Positions 48,849-58,086 of a stretch of DNA of 64,000 nt are shown one piece after another (the stretch's first letter is position 1; the number at the start of each line of letters is the position of its first letter). The stretch lies in contig NZ_CANKZA010000001.1 in assembly GCF_947488465.1 (NCBI RefSeq), positions 124,001 through 188,000 of the forward strand. Direction: 5' to 3'. This DNA is from an uncultured Microbacterium sp. (GTDB lineage: Bacteria > Actinomycetota > Actinomycetes > Actinomycetales > Microbacteriaceae). The translations under genes were made by a program, and so were the position numbers. The notes beneath the pieces were generated by a model. The model did not search any database and was not told where the DNA came from. It saw nothing but the letters and a program-made list of their open reading frames with translations.

Positions 48849-50551
48849 GCCACCTCCTGTTCGAGACGGGACGTGGCCGAGACGAACTCGGCCACGGAGA
48901 GCGGCACAGGATCCATCCCCAGTTCACGCCCAAGCGCCGCGATTTGCGGCGGGCGCAGTCGTACGCGCGCGAGAAGCGACGCATCGGCGAACAAGGCGCG
49001 CGGGGGGAGATCTGCCAGGACTCGTCCGTCTTCGAGCACCAGCACGCGGCTGGCCCATTCCGCGACGAGCTGCATGTCGTGGGTCGCCACGACGGTGCAC
49101 TCGATCGTATCGGCGAGGTCGGCGAGCATCGTGGTCACGTCGTCGCGGCTGCGGGTATCCAGGCTCGAGGTCGGTTCATCCAGCAAGAGCAGTTTCGGCC
49201 GCATCGCCAGTCCGATCGCGAGCGTCGCCCGGCGCTGCTGACCTCCCGACAGCGTGCGCCCATCGCGCTGGGCGAGCGAGACCAGCCCGACGCGCTCGAG
49301 CACTCGCTCGATGATCGCTTCGGCGTCCGGCTGTCGACGGGACCGCGGAAACAGTGCCACGTCGTCGCGGACTGTTCCTTTCAGGAACATCAGTTGCGGA
49401 TGCTGGGCGAGGTAGGCGGCCGTGGTTGCCATCTCCCGCGCGGAAACCGACCGGGTGCTGCGGCCGTCGATCGTCACATCGCCCTCTCGCGCGACGATGA
49501 TTCCGGCGAGGAGCTTCAGCAACGTCGACTTACCGGCTCCGTTGCCGCCGACGAGGGCGATGCGCTCGCCGCTGCGGAGCGTCGTGTCGAGCGTGTCGAG
49601 CACGCGCGTGATCCCACCGCCGACCGACTTGTATCCGTGCGTCACCCGCGAAACTTCTGCGACGACGCGCCCAGGCTCGGGTGCGGGTTCGGATGCCGCG
49701 TGCGCCCGGTCGCGGCGATCGAAGCTCACCCGGTCACGCAGCAGCGCCGCCGCTGCGGCAGGCGTGCGCGGTGCGGCGTCCACGCCCAGTGCCCGCACGG
49801 CCTGCACTGCCTGCGGCGCCGGGATGCCGTGTTGCTCGAGTTCGTCGGTGCGGGCAAGCGCTTCTTCGATCGGCAGATGCCACACGGGCGAGCCCTCGGC
49901 CATCAGCACGACCGAACGGGCGTACCGGGCGACGAATTCGGCGTGATGTTCGATCGTGATGACGGTCACGCCATGCGCGCGGTTGAGCTCGGCGAGGCGC
50001 TCGTAGATCTCCTCCGCGCGCGCGGGGTCAAGCTCCGCGACCGGCTCATCCACGATGATCACGTCCGGCCTCAGCGCGAGGGCGCCCGCGAGCGCCGTGA
50101 GGTGTGCCTGGCCGCCGGAGAGCTGCCAGATGTAGCGGTTCGCAAGCCCCGCTATGCCGAGAGCTTCGAGGGCCGCATCCGTGTCGCTCGCATGCGAGGC
50201 GCGTCCGAAGTTGATCGGCCCGAATGCGACGTCGTCACGCACGGTGGGGCGGACGAGCTGGTTCTGGAAGTCTTGATAGACGTAGCCGACTTTCTTCGAC
50301 AGATCGGCGACGCTGGAGGTGTACGTGTCGACCCCGTCGACCGTCACGGAACCCGCGAACTCCCCGGCCCAGTAGTGCGGAATCAGACCGTTGATCGTCT
50401 TGCACAACGTGGTCTTAGCCGCCCCGTTCCCACCGACGACCGCGACGAAGTCGCCGCGCTCGATCGTGAGATTCACGTTGCGGAGCACATCGGCATCCGC
50501 TCCGGGGTATCGGAAAGATAGGTTCTCGATGACGACGACGGGGTCGCTCAC
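48845..50551 (-). CDS. ECF transporter ATPase, two ABC domains in one chain
   Basis: This 568-residue protein corresponds to fused EcfA1 and EcfA2. NBD1 has P-loop GGNGAAKTT (Ala where most have Gly), Q-loop YQDFQNQLVRPTVRDDV, signature LSGGQAHLTAL and VIIVDEPVAELDP. NBD2 has GGNGAGKST, LSGGQQRRATL and LLLLDEPTSSLDT. NBD1 looks more divergent, so the sites may be unequal. GTG 50551 lies two bases after the S-component stop. The C-terminal extension (about 60 residues) may bind EcfT. Confidence 0.9.
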   Translation of the reverse strand: MSDPVVVIENLSFRYPGADADVLRNVNLTIERGDFVAVVGGNGAAKTTLCKTINGLIPHYWAGEFAGSVTVDGVDTYTSSVADLSKKVGYVYQDFQNQLVRPTVRDDVAFGPINFGRASHASDTDAALEALGIAGLANRYIWQLSGGQAHLTALAGALALRPDVIIVDEPVAELDPARAEEIYERLAELNRAHGVTVITIEHHAEFVARYARSVVLMAEGSPVWHLPIEEALARTDELEQHGIPAPQAVQAVRALGVDAAPRTPAAAAALLRDRVSFDRRDRAHAASEPAPEPGRVVAEVSRVTHGYKSVGGGITRVLDTLDTTLRSGERIALVGGNGAGKSTLLKLLAGIIVAREGDVTIDGRSTRSVSAREMATTAAYLAQHPQLMFLKGTVRDDVALFPRSRRQPDAEAIIERVLERVGLVSLAQRDGRTLSGGQQRRATLAIGLAMRPKLLLLDEPTSSLDTRSRDDVTTMLADLADTIECTVVATHDMQLVAEWASRVLVLEDGRVLADLPPRALFADASLLARVRLRPPQIAALGRELGMDPVPLSVAEFVSATSRLEQEVA

Positions 50552-50553
50552 GG

Positions 50554-51453
50554 TCAGTGCTCCTGCTTCTTGCGGTACAGGCGGAAGAGCACGAGGGCGA
50601 TCCCGAGTGTGACGACGATTGCGCCGACGCTGACCCACAAGAAGCCCGGGCCGTACTGGTCGAGCAACTCGGTTTCCACCACGCCGACCGAGATGTCCCA
50701 CGCCTCGAGGAAAGCGAAGAAAAACGACGCGATCGACAGCAGCACGGCCACGGCGACGAACCAGCCGGCCTTGGGTGCGGCGCCGGGGATCGGCTCCCCG
50801 GGTACGCGCGGACGCACACCCAGCAGCGGCTCGATCTTGCCGTGCAGCGCGGGGATCAGCCACATCGCCGGGATCGCGCCGAACAGGATGCCGCTGATGA
50901 GGATATCGACGCCGAAGCCGATGCCCTCGATCGCGAGAATCGACTCGGGCAGCCCCTCGATGAACTCCGGGTCTTCGAGGCCGATCCATACCTTCGAGAG
51001 GTCAACGATGGCCGACAGTGCCTTGTCGATGACGACTACGGTGATCGCTGCGATCCAGATCTGGGTGCGCGAGCGCGGATTGCGGATCATGGTCCCTGCG
51101 ATGTACAGCGCGAGGAACATCTGGATGAAGCCCTCGACTTCGGCCAGTCCCGAGAAGTCGCCCATCAGGAGGTCGGTGAAGATGATCTCGCCGAGCGGGG
51201 CGCCCAGCGCTGCCCAGAACGGGCTGAAGAGGGCGACCATCGTCAGCGGGACGAAGACGAAGTAGCTGACCGACACGTCGATCGGGCCGATCGAGACGTC
51301 CGGGATGACTTCGAGGATGATGTTCGACAGCCCGAAGAGGGCCATCGACAACACGAAGATCATGAGTTTCTGCGGGGTGGTGAGGTCGCCGCCGGGCGCG
51401 CCGATACCACGAAGGGCACCTTCGCGCTGGTAGGTGAGGTCGGTGTCGGTCAC
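50554..51453 (-). CDS. ECF transporter S component, substrate unknown
   Basis: This is a 299-residue membrane protein with six or more helices: LMIFVLSMALFGLSNIILEV, VSYFVFVPLTMVALFSPFWA, LGEIIFTDLLMGDFSGLAEVEG and three more. The LGAPLGEIIF segment is typical of S components. It is larger than vitamin S components (about 190 residues) because of a C-terminal pair of helices. No riboswitch was seen upstream. Company with a LacI regulator and HAD phosphatases suggests a sugar-like or phosphorylated-metabolite substrate (inference). Confidence 0.82.
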   Translation of the reverse strand: MTDTDLTYQREGALRGIGAPGGDLTTPQKLMIFVLSMALFGLSNIILEVIPDVSIGPIDVSVSYFVFVPLTMVALFSPFWAALGAPLGEIIFTDLLMGDFSGLAEVEGFIQMFLALYIAGTMIRNPRSRTQIWIAAITVVVIDKALSAIVDLSKVWIGLEDPEFIEGLPESILAIEGIGFGVDILISGILFGAIPAMWLIPALHGKIEPLLGVRPRVPGEPIPGAAPKAGWFVAVAVLLSIASFFFAFLEAWDISVGVVETELLDQYGPGFLWVSVGAIVVTLGIALVLFRLYRKKQEH

Positions 51454-51493
51454 AGTCGTTCTCCTTCAGATGAGCGGGTTACGCGATTGCGGT

Positions 51494-53131
51494 TCACGGA
51501 GTCGCGACGCGGATTGCGGCGCGGGGAGAGATCACGGGCGACGACGCCATGAGTGCAGCCAGCTCGCTCGCCGATGCGACGGCATCGGTGGCGAGTCCAG
51601 ATGCCAGCGCGGCGTCGATCTGCGCATCACTTGTCGCGCCGCCGCGCACGAGCACGCGGTGAGCGATGCCGGCCTCGAGGGCGACGGCGGCGTCATTCTG
51701 CGGCTTGTCGCCGACGAACCACGTGCGTGCGGGGTCGGCGTCTGCGATCGCCAGCGCTTCCGCGACGATGCGCGGATCGGGCTTGCGGAATCCGTTCTCA
51801 TCGGAGCACACATACGCGGCAATCAAGTGGTCGATGCCGTGCGCGGCGCACTCGGCGCGCACGGCGCGTCCGCTGATCGTGTTCGACACGACGACGACGG
51901 GAACGCCATCGGCGCGTGTCTGCTCGAGGAGATCTCGGATGCCGCTGCGCACCGTCCGTCTGCTTTTGGCGCGCCCGTACTGGAACATCAGGTCGTGCGC
52001 TTCGGCCTCGAGGAGAGCGCGGGCGCGTACCGAGAGGTCTCGGCCGACCATGTCGCGCCAGAAGGTCGTCGCGTCGAGCTCGCGGATGCCGTCGATCGAG
52101 GCGCGCTGGTCGAGCTTGTACGCATGGTGCTGTGCGCGGCCGGCGGCAATGAGCGCGCGGGCGGAGGCCGGGGTGATGCGCTCTTCCGGAGCGTCAAGCA
52201 AGGCGGCGAGGCGCTCGCAGAACGCGTCGAGCAGGTCGTCGTCGGGGGTCGACGTCGAAATAACACCACCGTGGTCGATCAGGAGCGCAGCGCCGTGAGT
52301 CGGCGCGGGGATCTGCGCAGTCGCCGGATGTGGGGCTGCGGCGTCGCGTAGCGCCGCGAACAGGCCCTCGGGAGTGGCGAAGACGGCGTCCGCGTCATCG
52401 GCGATCCCGAAGGGCGGGTTATCGGTGTGCTTGCTCGCGGTGAGGATGACGGCACCCACACCCGCGCGACGGCCGGCGACGACATCGCGATCTTGGGTGT
52501 CGCCGACGTACCAGGCGGTGGCGGGAGAGACACCGAGCGCCGCGGCGGCGAGTTCGATCATGCCCGGATGAGGCTTGCGCATGCCGACTTCGTCGCTGTA
52601 CACCTGCACGGCAAACGCGGAAGCGAGCCCGTGCGCCGCGAGCAAGCGCCGGTGACTACGTCCGGAGTGGGCGTTGCTGACGATGCCGAGGGGAATGTCG
52701 CGGCGCTGCGCTTCGGCGATGAGATCCCGGATGCCGGGACGTACCTCGTGGTCGGACAGGGTCGTGTTCAGTTCTTCGAGCACCTCGCTCGCCTCGGCGA
52801 CCAGTAGCGCGCGAATCGGGGAGGGGAGGTCGGCGACGAGGAAGTCCCCGACGACTTCACGGTGGGTCATCTCGCGCGGCTCGAGGCGCCGGCTCGAGGC
52901 GTGCTTCCAGTGTCCGAGGGCGGTGATTCCGGCATCCAACGACGCCCGAACGGTCGCCTGATCGATGTGGTGTCCGGCCCGTGCGACGCGCTCCACGAGT
53001 GCTGCCGCGAGCTCATCGCGTCCCGTCGGACGTTTCGCGGTCTGGAAGACGACGCCGCCGAAGTCGAGCAGGAGGGCTCTCGGCGCGCGGTGCAGCGCAG
53101 CGGCGTGCGGGGAAGCGAGGGGATCGGACAC
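51494..53131 (-). CDS. Tandem HAD-superfamily phosphatase (two HAD-IA lobes)
   Basis: This is a 545-residue fusion of two homologous HAD-IA units. Lobe 1 (about 18-240) has LLLDFGGVVF, VSNAHSGRS, GMRKPHPG and YVGDTQDRDVVAG. Lobe 2 (about 275-520) has LLIDHGGVIS, VSNTISGRA, GFRKPDPR and FVGDKPQNDAAV. In both lobes motif I is D-x-G-G, so the usual second Asp (acid/base) is missing, as in the YihX-type branch. GTG 53131 with GAAGAG is preferred to ATG 53146. It leads the ECF transporter operon, 40 bases ahead of the S component. Confidence 0.85.
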   Translation of the reverse strand: MSDPLASPHAAALHRAPRALLLDFGGVVFQTAKRPTGRDELAAALVERVARAGHHIDQATVRASLDAGITALGHWKHASSRRLEPREMTHREVVGDFLVADLPSPIRALLVAEASEVLEELNTTLSDHEVRPGIRDLIAEAQRRDIPLGIVSNAHSGRSHRRLLAAHGLASAFAVQVYSDEVGMRKPHPGMIELAAAALGVSPATAWYVGDTQDRDVVAGRRAGVGAVILTASKHTDNPPFGIADDADAVFATPEGLFAALRDAAAPHPATAQIPAPTHGAALLIDHGGVISTSTPDDDLLDAFCERLAALLDAPEERITPASARALIAAGRAQHHAYKLDQRASIDGIRELDATTFWRDMVGRDLSVRARALLEAEAHDLMFQYGRAKSRRTVRSGIRDLLEQTRADGVPVVVVSNTISGRAVRAECAAHGIDHLIAAYVCSDENGFRKPDPRIVAEALAIADADPARTWFVGDKPQNDAAVALEAGIAHRVLVRGGATSDAQIDAALASGLATDAVASASELAALMASSPVISPRAAIRVATP

Positions 53132-53202
53132 AGAGGCTCTTCTCATTCGTGCGGGTTCGAGGAAGAACCTACGAAGCGGGCCTATACGCCCGGACACCGT
53201 CG

Positions 53203-53250
53203 CGTGAACGCTCGTGGAACGCTCCAGCTGGAATGTTCTGGAACGCTCCA
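53203..53250. promoter_or_regulatory. LacI operators in the divergent promoter region
   Basis: TGGAACGCTCCA occurs at 53215-53226 and 53239-53250, 24 bases apart, with the central CG typical of LacI-family sites. A weaker GTGAACGCTCGT copy sits at 53204-53215. For the HAD/ECF operon, TTCACG (53208-53203) and TATAGG (53186-53181) on the reverse strand form a promoter spaced by 16. For lacI, TAAGAC (53259-53264) lies six bases before GTG. The operators adjoin both promoters. Confidence 0.75.
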
Positions 53251-53270
53251 GGCGCTGGTAAGACAGCACC

Positions 53271-54266
53271 GTGAGAGCACCGCGTGATCGTCCGCCGACC
53301 ATCCACGATGTCGCCGCCGAGGCTGGCGTTTCGAAGTCACTCGTGTCGCTCGCCGTGCGCGGTGACGCGGGCGTGCGGGCCGAGACGCGCGCGCGCATTC
53401 TCGATGCCGCCGATCGGCTCGGCTATCGCTCCAACCCCTGGGCGCGCTCGCTTGCGCGCGGACGAAGCCAGACCGTGGGCGTGCTGCTGGACGATCTGCG
53501 CAGCGGTTATCACACCGACGTCGTGCACGGTGTGGAGGATGCCGCCGAAGCGAACGGTATGTCGGTCGTCATCGCTGACGGTCGACGCGACCGCGATGTG
53601 CTGCGGACGCGGCTCGAACGCATGCTTGCTCTGGGGCTCGATGGTGTCGTCATCGTTTCGGGGCAAGCCGATGCTGATGCCATCGGCGATTTTGCGCGGC
53701 GTGTTCCGCTTGTGGTCGTGGGTCGCCCCGTCGGTCTGCCTCCCGGGGTCGGGCAGGTCTCCAACGACGACCGCACCGGAATGCGTCTGGCAGTGCATCA
53801 CCTCGTCGCACTGGGGCACCGCCGGATCGCGCATCTGTCGGGGTCTGCGCGCCCTGCGGCGGTCGCCCGGCGCGACTCGTATCGCACCGCGATGCACGAG
53901 CTCGGGCTCGAGTCGCATGCGGTCGTCGAATCCGACGCCGTTTCGCTCATCGCCCGTGTTGCGGACGGTGCGGCGGGAGCGCCGACGGCCGTGTGCTGCG
54001 CAAACGATCGCCTGGCGGTTGATCTCATCGGGCGCGCATTCGACGCCGGCGTCCCGGTACCACGCTCGCTCAGCGTGGCGGGGTACGACGACATCGACCT
54101 CGCGTCCACATTGCGTCCGACGCTCACAAGCGTCGACCAACCGCGTCGGGACATGGGGGCCCTCGCGCTCAAGCAGCTGACCGACATGCTCGCCGGACAC
54201 CCTGCCCGGCACGAGGTCGCGACCCCGACACTCGTCGTGCGGGAGTCCACCGCCGAGCTCGGGTGA
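53271..54266 (+). CDS. LacI-family transcriptional regulator
   Basis: This is a 331-residue regulator with an N-terminal HTH (PTIHDVAAEAGVSKSLVSLA, then LDAADRLGYRSNPWARSLA hinge) and a periplasmic-binding-protein-like effector domain (VGVLLDDLRSGYHTDVVHGV, ALGHRRIAHLSG, SVAGYDDIDLASTLRPTLTS). GTG 53271 is consistent with a leaderless mRNA. It is divergent from the tandem-HAD/ECF operon and very probably controls it and itself through the two TGGAACGCTCCA sites. The effector is unknown. Confidence 0.92.
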   Translation: MRAPRDRPPTIHDVAAEAGVSKSLVSLAVRGDAGVRAETRARILDAADRLGYRSNPWARSLARGRSQTVGVLLDDLRSGYHTDVVHGVEDAAEANGMSVVIADGRRDRDVLRTRLERMLALGLDGVVIVSGQADADAIGDFARRVPLVVVGRPVGLPPGVGQVSNDDRTGMRLAVHHLVALGHRRIAHLSGSARPAAVARRDSYRTAMHELGLESHAVVESDAVSLIARVADGAAGAPTAVCCANDRLAVDLIGRAFDAGVPVPRSLSVAGYDDIDLASTLRPTLTSVDQPRRDMGALALKQLTDMLAGHPARHEVATPTLVVRESTAELG

Positions 54267-55661
<1,395 letters not shown>

Positions 55662-55678
55662 TGCACGACTGAGACATG

Positions 55679-55723
55679 ACGAGAGGGGGAGCCGTGGCGA
55701 AAACGACGGCTCCCCCTTCTCGT
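55679..55723 (+). terminator. Hairpin after eno that covers the next gene start
   Basis: ACGAGAGGGGGAGCCGT (55679-55695) pairs with ACGGCTCCCCCTTCTCGT (55706-55723), 17 pairs with one bulge and a 10-base loop, followed by TCC. It lies 18 bases after the eno stop and looks like its terminator, but the left arm includes the GAGGGGGA ribosome site and the GTG (55694) of the FtsB-like gene. Confidence 0.8.
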
Positions 55724-56179
55724 TCCTCCGGGGACGGACGCGCGCCTGTCGACGTGCGCGATTGGATCGGCGGCGTCCGGTTCTCCGCCTTCACCGGGAT
55801 CATGCTGGGGCTCGTCGTCCTCGCCGTGTTCACGCTCGTGCCGACCGTGGGGACCTACATCGATCAGCGCCAGCAGATCGCGGCGCTCGAGCGCTCGGTA
55901 CAGGTGAGCACCGAGGAGGTCGCCGCACTCCAGGCCGAAAGCGAACGTTGGGCGGACGAGGCCTATGTGACCTCGCAGGCACGCTCCCGCTTGTACTACA
56001 AGAAGCCGGGCGAGGTGGTGTATCTCGTCGACAATGACCTTCCGGACACGGCGATCCCGCAGGAGCAGGCGTCGGTCAGCGACGATGTCGTCGAGACGAA
56101 AAATGACTGGATGGCCCAGCTCGTCCGCTCCGTCACCGGCGCCGGTCTCGCCGAGACGGTGACCGGACCCACCGGCTGA
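55694..56179 (+). CDS. FtsB/DivIC-type septum formation initiator
   Basis: This is a 161-residue bitopic membrane protein: Pro/Ser-rich cytoplasmic tail (1-22), one helix (SAFTGIMLGLVVLAVFTLVP, about 32-51), then an extracytoplasmic leucine-type coiled coil (DQRQQIAALERSVQVSTEEV) and a conserved ARSRLYYKKPGEVVYLVDND segment typical of FtsB/DivIC. Such proteins bridge FtsQ and FtsL in the divisome. GTG 55694 is preferred; ATG 55676 is possible. Its start lies inside the post-eno hairpin. Confidence 0.85.
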   Translation: MAKTTAPPSRSSGDGRAPVDVRDWIGGVRFSAFTGIMLGLVVLAVFTLVPTVGTYIDQRQQIAALERSVQVSTEEVAALQAESERWADEAYVTSQARSRLYYKKPGEVVYLVDNDLPDTAIPQEQASVSDDVVETKNDWMAQLVRSVTGAGLAETVTGPTG

Positions 56180-56225
56180 CGGCTCGTCCCCGCACCTCTT
56201 CAGCAGGTCCCGGTACCCTGAGTGT

Positions 56226-56741
56226 GTGCCCCATCCGACGCTCAGCCCTGCCACCGACGCCGACCTCGAGGTCATGCGCGAACAGCTCGGCCGCCCCATG
56301 CGGGGTGTCGTGGGCATCGCCGCACGGTGCGTCTGCGGTAATCCGACCGTCGTTGCCACCGAACCCCGGCTCCCGGACGGCACCCCGTTTCCGACCTTCT
56401 ACTACCTGACGCACCCGGGCGCGACGGCGGCGATGTCGGCGCTCGAAGCCGATCAGGTGATGAGAGAGTTCTCGGATCTCCTCGTCGAGGACGAGGAGAT
56501 CGCCGCGGCCTACGCCGCGGCACACGCGGCATATCTCAGCGATCGGACGGTCTACGGCGAGGTCACCGAGATCGAGGGGATCTCCGCCGGCGGCATGCCG
56601 ACCCGGGTCAAGTGCCTGCACGCCCTCGCCGGGCATGCTCTGGCGGCCGGCCCCGGTGTCAACCCGATCGGCGACCTCGCGCTCGCGCGCGGCGACTGGT
56701 CTCCGACGCGATGCACGTGTCTCAGCCCCGGAGCCGCATGA
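56226..56741 (+). CDS. DUF501 family protein
   Basis: The 171-residue protein has the DUF501 core: REQLGRPMRGVVGIAARCVCG, PTVVATEPRLPDGTPFPTFY, YLTHPGATAAMSALEADQVM and GGMPTRVKCLHALAGHALA. Cys and His residues in KCLHALAGH and RCTCL could bind metal. GTG 56226 follows TACCCT (56214-56219) by six bases, a leaderless start. The gene sits between ftsB-like and a subtilase in many actinobacteria; function unknown. Confidence 0.9.
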   Translation: MPHPTLSPATDADLEVMREQLGRPMRGVVGIAARCVCGNPTVVATEPRLPDGTPFPTFYYLTHPGATAAMSALEADQVMREFSDLLVEDEEIAAAYAAAHAAYLSDRTVYGEVTEIEGISAGGMPTRVKCLHALAGHALAAGPGVNPIGDLALARGDWSPTRCTCLSPGAA

Positions 56742-58066
56742 TCGGCCGGATCGCCCGGGCGTGGGGTGCGTTCGTTCTGGCGGTGGCCGGTGCGACCGGA
56801 GCGGCAGCGGTCCCCGCGCAGGTCGATCCGGGGGAGTTGCTCCCCGAGCAGGTGGTGCCGACGATGGCCGTCGATCCCGTGCGCAGCGCCCAGTACTGGC
56901 TCGATGAGTACGGCGTCCGTGACGCGTGGAAGACCACGAAAGGCAAGGGCGCGACGATCGCGATCATCGACACGGGCATCGGCCGAGGCCCGGTGGAGTT
57001 CGCCGGCGCGGTCGCCGGTGGTGCGGACTTCTCCGGCGTCGGTGCGAGTGACGGGCGCACGCCCGTCGGTGCGGTCGATGCCAGCCACGGCAGTTGGGTC
57101 GCCTCCCTCGCCGCCGCCCGCGGAATCGGGCCCGAAACGGGGATGGTCGGCGTCGCTCCGGAAGCGGAGTTGCTCGCCATCTCGGTCGGGTTCGGATCGG
57201 CTTCATCGGTCCCGTTCGTCGAACAGGTCGCGAGCGCCATGCGATGGGCGGTCGACAACGGTGCCAATGTCATCAATCTCTCCTTCACGACCAACACCCT
57301 CACGTGGGATCGCGCCTGGGACGACGCCTTCCTGTACGCGTTCCAAAACGATGTCGTCGTCGTGGTGGCGGCGGGCAACAAAGGCACCGGGACGGATGAG
57401 GTCGGCGCCCCCGCGACGATCCCGGGTGTGCTCACGGTGGGAGGTGTCGACCGAGCGGGTTTCGCCAGCAAGGAAGCATCGACGCAGGGGATCACCATCG
57501 GGATCTCTGCACCGAGCGAGAAGCTTCTCGGCGTCTCAGCCGACGGCACGATCGTCGAGTGGAACGGCACGAGTGGCGCGGCACCACTGGTCGCGGGCAT
57601 CGCCGCGCTCGTCCGAGCAGCCCATCCCGAGATGGATGCCGCCAACGTCATCAACCACATCATCCGCACAGCGCGCCCGGCGGCGGGCGGGGCAGGTTTG
57701 TCCACCGCGCTCTACCGCGCCCTGTACGGGTACGGGTTGGTGGATGCCGCGGCTGCGGTCACGGCATCCCTCCCGTCCGTTTCGGTCAACCCCATGGGCG
57801 ATCTGGCCGAGTGGATTCGGCTGTACCGCCGCGCGGAAGCGACGCCCGCGCCGAACGAAACGGCGGTCGCCGTCGATGTGCCGCCGCTCCCGGAAGCCGA
57901 TCCACCGACCCGGGTGACGCCGTTGCTTCCGAGCGCCGAGACGGTGCGGTACGGTACGGTGCCGCTCGTGGCGGGTACCCTGGCCGCTATACTGGTGGCG
58001 CTCGGCGTCACCGCTGCTGCCCGGCGCATTCGATCGGCGCGCGCTCCGCGTAGTCCGAGCCGTTGA
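56738..58066 (+). CDS. Membrane-anchored subtilisin-like serine protease (S8)
   Basis: This is a 442-residue secreted protease: signal peptide (about 1-25), S8 domain with the Asp in IIDTGIG, His in SHGSWVASLAA and Ser in WNGTSGAAPLVAGIAAL, then a Pro-rich stretch and a C-terminal helix (VPLVAGTLAAILVALGVTAA) with a basic tail. This layout resembles mycosins and related cell-surface subtilases. The Ser motif is GTSGA rather than GTSMA. It overlaps DUF501 by four bases (ATGA). No ESX genes are near. Confidence 0.9.
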   Translation: MIGRIARAWGAFVLAVAGATGAAAVPAQVDPGELLPEQVVPTMAVDPVRSAQYWLDEYGVRDAWKTTKGKGATIAIIDTGIGRGPVEFAGAVAGGADFSGVGASDGRTPVGAVDASHGSWVASLAAARGIGPETGMVGVAPEAELLAISVGFGSASSVPFVEQVASAMRWAVDNGANVINLSFTTNTLTWDRAWDDAFLYAFQNDVVVVVAAGNKGTGTDEVGAPATIPGVLTVGGVDRAGFASKEASTQGITIGISAPSEKLLGVSADGTIVEWNGTSGAAPLVAGIAALVRAAHPEMDAANVINHIIRTARPAAGGAGLSTALYRALYGYGLVDAAAAVTASLPSVSVNPMGDLAEWIRLYRRAEATPAPNETAVAVDVPPLPEADPPTRVTPLLPSAETVRYGTVPLVAGTLAAILVALGVTAAARRIRSARAPRSPSR

Positions 58067-58086
58067 TTCAAGGAGTCCTTCCACCT

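Noticed and set aside
50554-51493. Vitamin riboswitch before the ECF S component
   Set aside because: Only 40 bases separate it from the HAD gene, and no conserved riboswitch core was visible there or before the HAD gene.
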